8,281 nt of DNA, from NCBI GenBank assembly GCA_947254465.1, contig CAMYEU010000069.1, positions 1-8,281 of the forward strand, given 5' to 3'. Each line of letters opens with the position of its first letter. Within the stretch, counting starts at the first letter, position 1. The DNA comes from an uncultured Gemella sp. (GTDB lineage Bacteria; Bacillota; Bacilli; Staphylococcales; Gemellaceae). This document shows positions 1 to 6,058 of this stretch, in pieces. Made by a program: the position numbers and the translations under genes. The notes below the pieces were generated by a model. It was not told the DNA's origin. It did not search any database and saw only the letters and a program-made list of their open reading frames with translations.

Positions 1-2
1 AA

Positions 3-164
3 AAGAAGATAGCTGAAAAACCATACAAAGTTGTAATGTGTGCAATTATGCGAAAAATGGTTCAAATTGTTTTTGCTGTTCTCAGAAATCAAAAATCATT
101 TGAATTAAGAACACCAGAAGAACATCAAAAACTAATTCGAGAAAAGAGTAAGTTGGTCGCATAA
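3..164 (+). CDS. IS110-family transposase, C-terminal fragment (5' end outside window)
   Basis: An open frame enters from the left edge and stops at TAA 162-164, giving 53 residues. The stretch 'KPYKVVMCAIMRKMVQIVFAVLRNQKSF' pattern (basic start, hydrophobic helix with AIMRK, then FAVLR-NQKSF) resembles the extreme C-terminus of IS110-family transposases, just after the Transposase_20 domain. These enzymes are RuvC-like DEDD recombinases that act on DNA guided by a bridge RNA. None of the catalytic residues lie in this part, so the family call rests on the tail alone. Whether the element is intact depends on sequence to the left. It reads toward the metallophore locus but is separated from it by about 370 bases and is not part of the operon. 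Confidence 0.65.
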   Translation, partial: KKIAEKPYKVVMCAIMRKMVQIVFAVLRNQKSFELRTPEEHQKLIREKSKLVA

Positions 165-531
165 ACTATTAAAAGTGTTGCCTCAAAAAATGAAAGTATA
201 TGAGGCTTGTTTGCTATGCACATTTTTAAGCTTTGTGACTTGAAAATTTTTTAAAAAATTTTTAAAAATAACTATTGACTTTCTTAGTTGGTCTATTAAA
301 GTTATAAGCGTTAAGCGTGTATTCAATTTTATTAATTATACCGCATTTACTGATGCAAATAAACAATATAAGATAAACTTCAAGGAATATTCCAAAAATC
401 ACTTTTAAATAAGGATTTTTATAAGTATAATGAGATAGTGTAAATATTAAGGAAATCATATTCTAAGTTCTTTAATTTCGCATTTACTAAATTTGATTGT
501 AATTATTTTTATTTTGAGGGAGGGGTAATCC
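165..531. other. AT-rich intergenic stretch, no convincing gene
   Basis: This stretch lies between the transposase stop and the regulator. Near its left end is a GCCTCA (180-185) / TGAGGC (201-206) inverted repeat with a 15-base loop, possibly part of the IS right end or a weak terminator. Bases 243-270 are runs of A and T. TAAGCGT is repeated in tandem at 305-311 and 312-318, GGAATATTCC (384-393) is a perfect 10-base palindrome, and CGCATTTACT occurs twice (342-351 and 479-488). A perfect -10 hexamer TATAAT lies at 426-431, but the hexamer 17 bases upstream (TTTTAA, 403-408) is a poor -35, so the regulator's promoter is not settled. A 65-codon minus-strand frame (262-459) lacks a ribosome binding site and family features and was not called. 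Confidence 0.6.
516..525 (+). promoter_or_regulatory. Ribosome binding site deciding an ATT start
   Basis: GAGGGAGGGG is a strong purine-rich Shine-Dalgarno sequence. It lies 6 bases before ATT 532, the only codon in the regulator frame at a normal distance. An in-frame TAA at 526-528 rules out any start further upstream, and TTG 589 lies more than 60 bases downstream, inside the conserved N-terminal helix region. The site therefore argues that translation begins at 532 on a non-canonical codon. Confidence 0.6.
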
Positions 532-903
532 ATTCTACACAGGGAATTTGCAGAGGAAAATTATTTAGAAGCTATATATATTTTATCTTTGGGAAAAGAT
601 GAAGTAAGAAACATGGATCTTGCTGATTACTTAGAGTATAAAAGACCTACTGTTACAAGAATGTTAAAGAAACTTGAAAATAAAGGACTGATTATTTATG
701 GTGAAGATAAAATAATTCGTTTAACAGAGGAGTCAAAAATATTTTGTGAAAAAATGTATGCAAGGCATAAATATTTGACGGATGCATTTATAAGACTTGG
801 AATAGATGAAAAAAAAGCTGAAAACGAAGCTTGTCTTATAGAGCATGTTATTTCTGATGATACTTTTGAAAAATTAAAAAAACATTTCGATTATAATTTA
901 TAA
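532..903 (+). CDS. Short DtxR/MntR-family metal-dependent transcriptional repressor, probable ATT start
   Basis: This is a 123-residue iron- or manganese-responsive DNA-binding repressor if read from ATT 532. From there the N-terminus reads LHREFAEENYLEAIYIL, the usual first helix of DtxR/MntR proteins; starting at TTG 589 (104 residues) would delete it. The winged helix-turn-helix covers about residues 24-65, with recognition helix near KRPTVTRMLKKLE. The dimerisation and metal region follows: H79, then C101, E104 and H105, which line up with DtxR His79, Cys102, Glu105 and His106. Position 10 is Asn, where MntR has Asp8, and Glu13 matches MntR Glu11. There is no C-terminal SH3/FeoA-like domain, so it has the short MntR-like form. 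It stands alone, between its own terminator and the intergenic stretch, directly upstream of the metallophore promoter, which makes it the natural candidate regulator of that operon. Family call is firm; metal identity and targets are inferred. Confidence 0.82.
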   Translation: MLHREFAEENYLEAIYILSLGKDEVRNMDLADYLEYKRPTVTRMLKKLENKGLIIYGEDKIIRLTEESKIFCEKMYARHKYLTDAFIRLGIDEKKAENEACLIEHVISDDTFEKLKKHFDYNL

Positions 904-904
904 T

Positions 905-948
905 AAATAGCATAGATGACTCAATAATGAGATGTCTATGCTATTTTT
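905..948 (+). terminator. Intrinsic terminator after the regulator gene
   Basis: The perfect 10-base arms ATAGCATAGA (907-916) and TCTATGCTAT (935-944) are extended to 12 by AA/TT pairing at the base. An inner CTCA/TGAG stem closes on an ATAA loop. A run of five T (944-948) follows directly. The hairpin begins 2 bases after the regulator's stop codon and separates it transcriptionally from the downstream operon. Confidence 0.85.
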
Positions 949-986
949 ATCTTTAAAATTATATTTTTAAAAACATCTCAAAGCTA

Positions 987-1003
987 TTGATAAAAGTTAT
1001 CAA
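987..1003. promoter_or_regulatory. Fur-box-like operator overlapping the -35 element
   Basis: TTGATAA (987-993) and TTATCAA (997-1003) form a perfect 7-3-7 inverted repeat. Its core at 988-1002 matches the 7-1-7 Fur box TGATAATnATTATCA at 12 of 14 specified positions. It covers the -35 hexamer and half the spacer, so a bound repressor would block RNA polymerase. This fits iron control of a siderophore operon. Fur itself is not encoded here, and a Fur relative such as Zur or PerR, whose boxes are similar, cannot be excluded. Confidence 0.6.
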
Positions 1004-1015
1004 ATGCTATATAAT
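987..1015 (+). promoter_or_regulatory. Sigma-A-type promoter of the metallophore operon
   Basis: The -35 hexamer TTGATA (987-992; five of six consensus bases) and -10 hexamer TATAAT (1010-1015; perfect) are separated by 17 bases. A TG dinucleotide lies at 1005-1006, a little upstream of the usual extended -10 position. Transcription would start near 1022, about 40 bases before the thioesterase ATG. This is the only good promoter seen ahead of the five-gene operon. Confidence 0.8.
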
Positions 1016-1023
1016 AATTCTGA

Positions 1024-1039
1024 GTTAGCCGATACTAAC
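1024..1039. promoter_or_regulatory. Second candidate operator at the transcription start
   Basis: GTTAG (1024-1028) and CTAAC (1035-1039) are perfect inverted arms with a 6-base spacer, lying at about +2 to +18 of the predicted transcript. TTAG/CTAA half-sites recall DtxR-type operators (TTAGGTTAGCCTAACCTAA), so the upstream regulator is a plausible ligand. The arms are short and could occur by chance in AT-rich DNA. Confidence 0.35.
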
Positions 1040-1064
1040 AGAAAACAAATAAAAAGGTGAATTT

Positions 1065-1817
1065 ATGTCAAAAAACTTTGAAATACTAAATAAAGAAATT
1101 AATGAAAATAATATAATAGCAAATCTTTTTATATTCCCATTTGCAGGTGGCGGGGTGTCTGCCTTTAGAAAATGGAAAGATGAATTTGAAGATATAAAAT
1201 TACTTGTTGCCCAATATCCAGGAAGAGAAAACAGGTTTTCTGAAAAGGCTATAAGTGATATTAACATCTTAGTAGATAATCTATTTGAAGATATGAAAGA
1301 AAATTTTGATTTTAGAAAACCTTATTATTTATTTGGACACAGTATGGGAACAAAAATAGTTTATGAACTTGCATTAAGAATTAAAAATTCGGATTACATA
1401 AATCCAAGAGGAATAATAATATCAGGAGGACGAGCACCATTATATAAAGAACCTCATCCAATTTATCATTTTGATGATGACGGATTTATAGAAGGCTTAA
1501 GAAGATATGAAGGAACACCAAAAGAAATTTTAGACAATAAGGATTTAATTTCTATTTTCTTGCCAACACTTAGGGCAGATTTTGTAATAGATGAAGACTA
1601 TCAAGACACAAAATTTGAGAAATTAGAATCACCTATACTAGGTCTTATGGGAGATAAAGATCAAGAAATGACTTTAGATGAACTTATAAAATGGCAAGAT
1701 TATACCACAAAAGAATTCACTTATAGATACATCGATGGCAAGCATATGTTTGTCAATACATCTCCTGAAAGTGTCATTAAAGAGATAAAAGAGTTTATAA
1801 AAGTAAATGAAAATTGA
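1065..1817 (+). CDS. Type II (editing) thioesterase of the nonribosomal peptide cluster
   Basis: This 250-residue alpha/beta-hydrolase belongs to the external thioesterase group (GrsT, SrfAD, YbtT). Such enzymes act in the cytosol and hydrolyse wrongly primed or stalled acyl groups from carrier-protein phosphopantetheine arms. The N-terminal strand and oxyanion loop read FPFAGGG (24-30), followed by QYPGRENRF, a signature of this family. The nucleophile elbow GHSMG (91-95) holds Ser93. The acid is probably Asp197 or Asp199 in GDKD (196-199), and the base is His227 in GKHMF. Length is normal for the family and no signal peptide is seen. AAAAAGGTGA (1051-1060) is the ribosome binding site, 4 bases before ATG 1065. 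It is the first gene of the operon and overlaps the next gene by 11 bases, which suggests translational coupling. Confidence 0.93.
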   Translation: MSKNFEILNKEINENNIIANLFIFPFAGGGVSAFRKWKDEFEDIKLLVAQYPGRENRFSEKAISDINILVDNLFEDMKENFDFRKPYYLFGHSMGTKIVYELALRIKNSDYINPRGIIISGGRAPLYKEPHPIYHFDDDGFIEGLRRYEGTPKEILDNKDLISIFLPTLRADFVIDEDYQDTKFEKLESPILGLMGDKDQEMTLDELIKWQDYTTKEFTYRYIDGKHMFVNTSPESVIKEIKEFIKVNEN

Positions 1818-2499
1818 AGAATATGAAATAAGAAAAATTAATGATTTTCTTACTTTAGAAGATTTAAAAGATAAATTAGCTAGTAATAATTTAATACTAA
1901 TTAAGGCTTATACAGATAAATTATTAGAAGAAAAATTACTTCCTTACTTAACTAAAGAGGAGATAATAAAATCAGAAGATTATAAATCAGAAATAGCAAA
2001 AATTAATTATCTAGCATCAAGGGCAATACTTAATTTGACCTTAAAAGGTTTACTCGAAAAAGGAATTAATGATTTAAGAGTCAAGAGGGATAAAAACAAT
2101 AAGCCTTATGTAGAAAACACTCTAGGATTAAAGTTTAACATATCCCATACAGAAGACTTGGTCTTGTTAGCTTTTTCTAAAATAGAAGTAGGAATAGATG
2201 TTGAAAAAATAAATTATCAATTTGAGTTTAAGGATATATTAGAAAATTGTTTTACTAAAGATGAAATTATAAATATAGATAATAACATAATCAGTTTCTA
2301 TAGATATTGGACTGCAAAAGAAGCCTATCTTAAATGTGATGGTATTGGTCTTGTAAGGAATTTAAAAGAGATTGAAATAATTTCTTTTGGAAATGAATTT
2401 ATAGAAATTAATGATAGTAAAAGGAATACAATAAGTAGATTAAAGTCATTAAACTATGATGACAAATATTTCGGGGCAATATGCTTGGAGGAAAATTAA
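1807..2499 (+). CDS. Sfp-type 4'-phosphopantetheinyl transferase
   Basis: This 230-residue enzyme moves the phosphopantetheine arm of coenzyme A onto the conserved serine of carrier domains, converting the apo synthetases to the active holo form. The Sfp/EntD family motifs are present in order: FNISHT (110-115), GIDVE (129-133; Asp131 and Glu133 are expected Mg ligands) and RYWTAKEAYLK (166-176) with the WxxKEA core. Length is close to Sfp. Its likely substrates are the ArCP and PCP domains encoded just downstream. The ATG lies inside the end of the thioesterase gene and has only a weak ribosome binding site, so translation is probably coupled. Its stop codon shares one base with the ligase start (TAATG). 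Having its own transferase would make the cluster self-sufficient in carrier priming. Confidence 0.93.
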   Translation: MKIEEYEIRKINDFLTLEDLKDKLASNNLILIKAYTDKLLEEKLLPYLTKEEIIKSEDYKSEIAKINYLASRAILNLTLKGLLEKGINDLRVKRDKNNKPYVENTLGLKFNISHTEDLVLLAFSKIEVGIDVEKINYQFEFKDILENCFTKDEIINIDNNIISFYRYWTAKEAYLKCDGIGLVRNLKEIEIISFGNEFIEINDSKRNTISRLKSLNYDDKYFGAICLEEN

Positions 2500-4085
2500 T
2501 GAACATTGAATTAAAAGAAAAATTAGAAAAAATTTATGATGAACAAGTATGGCCGCATATGACATTAGGAGAATTTATTGAAGATTGTGCTAAAAAATAT
2601 GGGGATAAAATTGCCTTAGTAGATGGAGATGTTGAACTTTCATATCAAGAATTAAATAGAAAAGCTTGCCAATATGCCAATGGTTTATTGAAAGCTGGAT
2701 TTAAAAAGGGAGATAGAATCGTTCTTCAACTTCCTAATTGCCATGAATTTGTTATTATCCTTTTTGCCATGTTTAAGATTGGTTTGATTCCTGTATTATC
2801 CCTTCCAGCTCACAGGAAAAATGAAATAAAGGGAATATTAGAGAAATCAGGGGCAAAAGCATATATAGCTAAGGATAAATATCTTGGCTTTTCATATGTT
2901 GATATGATAAGAGAAGTAAGAGAAGAATTAAATATAGATTTTGAAGTTTATATTCTTGGAGATAATCAAGGATATAAAAATTTTTACAATCTTAACGATA
3001 AAGATTATTTATATCAACATATGGATGTTGACTATAAAGAAATAGGATTATTACTTTTATCGGGTGGTACAACTGGGATACCAAAATTGATACCAAGGAG
3101 ACACTGCGATTATATCTATGTAGCAAAAGAAACGGCAAAGAGATGTAAAATGGATCAAGACAGTATCTATCTAGCTTCTCTTCCTATTGCTCACAACTTT
3201 CCTTTATGTTGCCCAGGGATATTAGGGACATTTTTTATAGGAGGCAAAGTTGTTTTATGCCCAGTAACAAGTCCAGATGAAATCTTGCCTTTAATTGAAG
3301 AAGAAAAGGTTACTATAACAGGCTTAGTTCCTGCTATGGCAAATATATGTATAGATTTTATAAAGGAAGATGATTACGATATATCTTCATTAAAGGTCCT
3401 TCAAGTTGGAGGATCAGTTTTAGAAGAAAAACTTGCTGAAAAAATAGAAAAAGAATTTGGTTGCAAACTACAACAAATTTTTGGAATAGCTGAAGGTCTG
3501 ATTATGACAACTTCTTTAGATGATGATAGTAGAACTATATTTACAACTCAAGGTAAGCCTATAAGTGAGTTTGATGAATTGTTAATAGTTGATGAAGATG
3601 GAGAAGAGGTCAAAGATGAAGAGTACGGAGAACTCATAGTCAGAGGTTCTTACACAATTTATGGCTATTATAAGCTTCCAGAAGTAAACAAAAAATGCAT
3701 AGACAAATATTTATATTTTAAAACTGGAGATAAGGCAAGAAAACTAAAAGATGAAAACTATCAGGTAGTGGGAAGAATTTCAGAAACAATAAATAGGGCT
3801 GGAGAAAAGATTACGCCTTCTGAAATTGAAGATATTTTACTATCCAATGAGAATATAGGAGATGTTCAAGTTGTAGGAGTACCTGATGAACTTTTGGGAG
3901 AAAAAATAGGAGTATTCATATTAAAAGATGAGAAGGACGAACTCTCATTAGAAGATATCAGGACATTTCTAGCAAATAAGAATGTAGCGGAATTTAAATT
4001 GCCAGATTCTATAAAATATATAGATTCATGGCCGCTAACTGCTTTGGGGAAAATTGATAGAAATAAATTAAAAAGAATAGAGTGA
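2499..4085 (+). CDS. Aryl-acid-AMP ligase (salicylate or 2,3-dihydroxybenzoate; DhbE/EntE/YbtE family)
   Basis: This 528-residue stand-alone adenylation enzyme makes aryl-AMP from ATP and passes the aryl group to the ArCP phosphopantetheine. Key motifs: SGGTTGIPK (188-196, P-loop), LPIAHNFPLCCPG (228-240, aryl pocket), LQVGGSVL (301-308), QQIFGIAEGL (325-334), TGD (409-411), GRISETINRAGEKI (425-438) and catalytic Lys518 in LGKID. This motif set is specific to aryl-acid activators. The residue matching DhbE Ser240 is Cys238, and that matching Val337 is Ile335. From memory, Cys at the first position is typical of salicylate activators (YbtE, PchD), so salicylate is favoured but not certain. An ATG at 2481 is in frame, but ATG 2499 has GGAGG (2487-2491) 7 bases upstream and was chosen. 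No aryl-acid synthase gene lies in the window. Confidence 0.93.
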   Translation: MNIELKEKLEKIYDEQVWPHMTLGEFIEDCAKKYGDKIALVDGDVELSYQELNRKACQYANGLLKAGFKKGDRIVLQLPNCHEFVIILFAMFKIGLIPVLSLPAHRKNEIKGILEKSGAKAYIAKDKYLGFSYVDMIREVREELNIDFEVYILGDNQGYKNFYNLNDKDYLYQHMDVDYKEIGLLLLSGGTTGIPKLIPRRHCDYIYVAKETAKRCKMDQDSIYLASLPIAHNFPLCCPGILGTFFIGGKVVLCPVTSPDEILPLIEEEKVTITGLVPAMANICIDFIKEDDYDISSLKVLQVGGSVLEEKLAEKIEKEFGCKLQQIFGIAEGLIMTTSLDDDSRTIFTTQGKPISEFDELLIVDEDGEEVKDEEYGELIVRGSYTIYGYYKLPEVNKKCIDKYLYFKTGDKARKLKDENYQVVGRISETINRAGEKITPSEIEDILLSNENIGDVQVVGVPDELLGEKIGVFILKDEKDELSLEDIRTFLANKNVAEFKLPDSIKYIDSWPLTALGKIDRNKLKRIE

Positions 4086-4097
4086 AAGGAGCGGAAC

Positions 4098-6038
4098 ATG
4101 GAATTTGATGCGAGAAAAGAAATTAAACTAATAATTGAAAAATGGTTAAAAGATACCTTGAAGAAATCAGACATAAAAGAAAATGACAATTTAATAGAAA
4201 AAGGCTTAAGTTCCATGCAAGTAATGCAACTTTCAGGAATTCTTAAAAAAGAAGGACTTAGAATATCCTTCGCAAAGCTCATTGAGAAGCCTACACTTAA
4301 TTCATGGTTTGACCTAGTAGCTAATTCAAAAATTATTAAGAAACATTCAAAAGATAATAAGAAATCAAATGATGGCAAAGATTCATTCAATCTTACAGAT
4401 GTTCAATATTCTTATTTTATAGGCAGAAGTGATGATCAAACTCTAGGTGGAGTGGGTTGTCATGCCTATATTGAAATAGATGGAAAAGATATAGATTATA
4501 AAAGATTGAATGATGCATGGAATAAACTTCAATATAGACATCCAATGCTCAGGGCAAGATTCACAGAAGATGGAAAGCAAGAAATATTAGATAAACCTTT
4601 TAGTGAAGAAATTGAAGTTTTTGACTTATCTAATTTAGATGAAAAAGAAAGAAAAATTAGATTAGATGAAATACGAAAAAATTTATCGCATAGAAAACTC
4701 AGAGTAGAAATGGGAGAAGTCGCAGGATTAAAACTTGCAAATCTGTCACAGAATAGAAATAAAATTTTCTTTGATTTAGATTTACTTGTTGCCGATGTCA
4801 TGAGTATGAGTATTCTTTTGAAAGAATTAGGAGAATTGTATTTAGGAAAAGAATTAGACAATCTAAACAGTTATACCTTTAAAGACTATATAAATAATCT
4901 TGAAGTAGACTCTGAAATTTATAAAAAAGATCAAGAGTTTTGGAAAGAAAAAATAGGCTCATTTGAGATAGAAAGACCTAATTTACCATTAAAGAAAGCT
5001 CCTGAACAAATTAAAGAAACGAGATTTACTAGAAGAAAACGAGTTATTGAAAAAGATAAATGGAGCAAAATAAAAGAGCTTGCAGCAAGCTATAAATCTA
5101 CTCCATCGATGGTTTTATTAACTGCATATGCTTTAATTCTAGAAAGATGGACTAACCAAGATAAGTTTTTTATAAACCTACCATTATTTAATAGAGATCT
5201 TTCAAATGAAAACATGAAAGATATGGTTGCTGACTTTACAAATATCTTATTAGTAGAGCATGAAAGAAAAAATGATACTTCTTTTCTAGAAACTTTGAAT
5301 AGAATAAGCAAAACCTTTATAGACAATGCTAGTCATTCATCTTATAGTGGAGTTAAAGTTCAAAGGGATATATCAAAGTCGCAGGGTTCAAGCCTTAATG
5401 TAGCACCTGTAGTTTTTGCGTGCAACATAGATTATCCACTAGAAACTGAAACTTCAAGTAAAGCTTTGGGCAAAATTACATATATGGTATCACAAACCCC
5501 AGGAGTATGGTTAGATTTCCAATCTTATATAAAAGATGGAGATTTAGTATTATGCTGGGACAGTGTAGATGAACTTTTCCCTGAAAAAATGTTAGATGAC
5601 ATGTTAAATTCTTTAGAAGAACAACTTTTAAGACTAACTAAATATGATGATTGGATTGCAAAAAATGAAATTTCAAATAATTATTTACAATATAGAGAGT
5701 ATAAAGAGTGTAATTTTAATTATAATAAGCATAAAAGTATTTATGCACCTGTAGCTGAAAAGTCGAGAGTTGATGCAATAAATCTAACAGTAACACAAAA
5801 CAAAATAATTGCTATATGGAAAAAGCATCTAGATATGAGAGAAATATCTATTTATGATAATTATTTTAAAATTGGAGGTGATAGCTTAAAAGCTATGGGT
5901 ATAATCAATGAAATTAAAAGGGTTTTTAAATTAGAAAACCAAATTTCAATGAACTTAATATTTACAAATCTAACAATAGAAAGAATATCGGATAAGATTG
6001 ATGAAATTCTTGAAGATATAGAAGTTTATTCAATTTAA
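4098..6038 (+). CDS. Nonribosomal peptide synthetase ArCP-Cy-PCP, without an adenylation domain
   Basis: This 646-residue protein carries the aryl group and condenses it with cysteine. Residues 1-75 are the aryl carrier protein; GLSSM (36-40) holds the predicted phosphopantetheine site Ser39, with Ser rather than the common Asp before it. Residues 97-515 are a heterocyclization domain: LTDVQYSYFIGR (99-110), GGVGCH (117-122), RHPML (147-151), DxxxxDxxS at 228-236, ADFTN (378-382) and SQTPGVWLD (465-473). Motif Cy6 reads PVVFAC where PVVFTS is usual, so the conserved Thr is Ala441. Residues 566-640 are a PCP with FKIGGDSL (590-597; Ser596). The C-terminus is short and acidic (EILEDIEVYSI), a possible docking tail. 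HMWP2 and PchE have an A domain between Cy and PCP; here there is none. AAAGGAG (4085-4091) precedes ATG 4098 by 6 bases. Confidence 0.92.
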   Translation: MEFDARKEIKLIIEKWLKDTLKKSDIKENDNLIEKGLSSMQVMQLSGILKKEGLRISFAKLIEKPTLNSWFDLVANSKIIKKHSKDNKKSNDGKDSFNLTDVQYSYFIGRSDDQTLGGVGCHAYIEIDGKDIDYKRLNDAWNKLQYRHPMLRARFTEDGKQEILDKPFSEEIEVFDLSNLDEKERKIRLDEIRKNLSHRKLRVEMGEVAGLKLANLSQNRNKIFFDLDLLVADVMSMSILLKELGELYLGKELDNLNSYTFKDYINNLEVDSEIYKKDQEFWKEKIGSFEIERPNLPLKKAPEQIKETRFTRRKRVIEKDKWSKIKELAASYKSTPSMVLLTAYALILERWTNQDKFFINLPLFNRDLSNENMKDMVADFTNILLVEHERKNDTSFLETLNRISKTFIDNASHSSYSGVKVQRDISKSQGSSLNVAPVVFACNIDYPLETETSSKALGKITYMVSQTPGVWLDFQSYIKDGDLVLCWDSVDELFPEKMLDDMLNSLEEQLLRLTKYDDWIAKNEISNNYLQYREYKECNFNYNKHKSIYAPVAEKSRVDAINLTVTQNKIIAIWKKHLDMREISIYDNYFKIGGDSLKAMGIINEIKRVFKLENQISMNLIFTNLTIERISDKIDEILEDIEVYSI

Positions 6039-6058
6039 TAAAAGAAAGGATGGATTTA

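Noticed and set aside
275..308. TTGACT (275-280) with TATAAG (303-308) as a promoter for the regulator
   Set aside because: The 22-base spacing is too long for sigma-A and no alternative -10 fits.
262..459. Minus-strand 65-codon hydrophobic frame in the intergenic stretch
   Set aside because: No ribosome binding site before its start, no recognisable family, and composition typical of AT-rich non-coding DNA.
165..531. CRISPR array or riboswitch in the repeat-rich intergenic DNA
   Set aside because: The repeats are only 7-10 bases, not regularly spaced, and no known riboswitch core was recognised.
589..903. Regulator starting at TTG 589
   Set aside because: It would remove the conserved first helix (ENYLEAIYIL), and there is no Shine-Dalgarno sequence at the right distance.
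2481..2498. Upstream in-frame ATG for the aryl-AMP ligase
   Set aside because: The strong GGAGG site at 2487-2491 lies downstream of it and is correctly spaced for ATG 2499.
3866..4390. Minus-strand 174-codon frame
   Set aside because: It lies opposite the ligase end and the carrier domain, both supported by clear motifs, and has low-complexity Ser/Phe/Leu composition typical of an antisense shadow.
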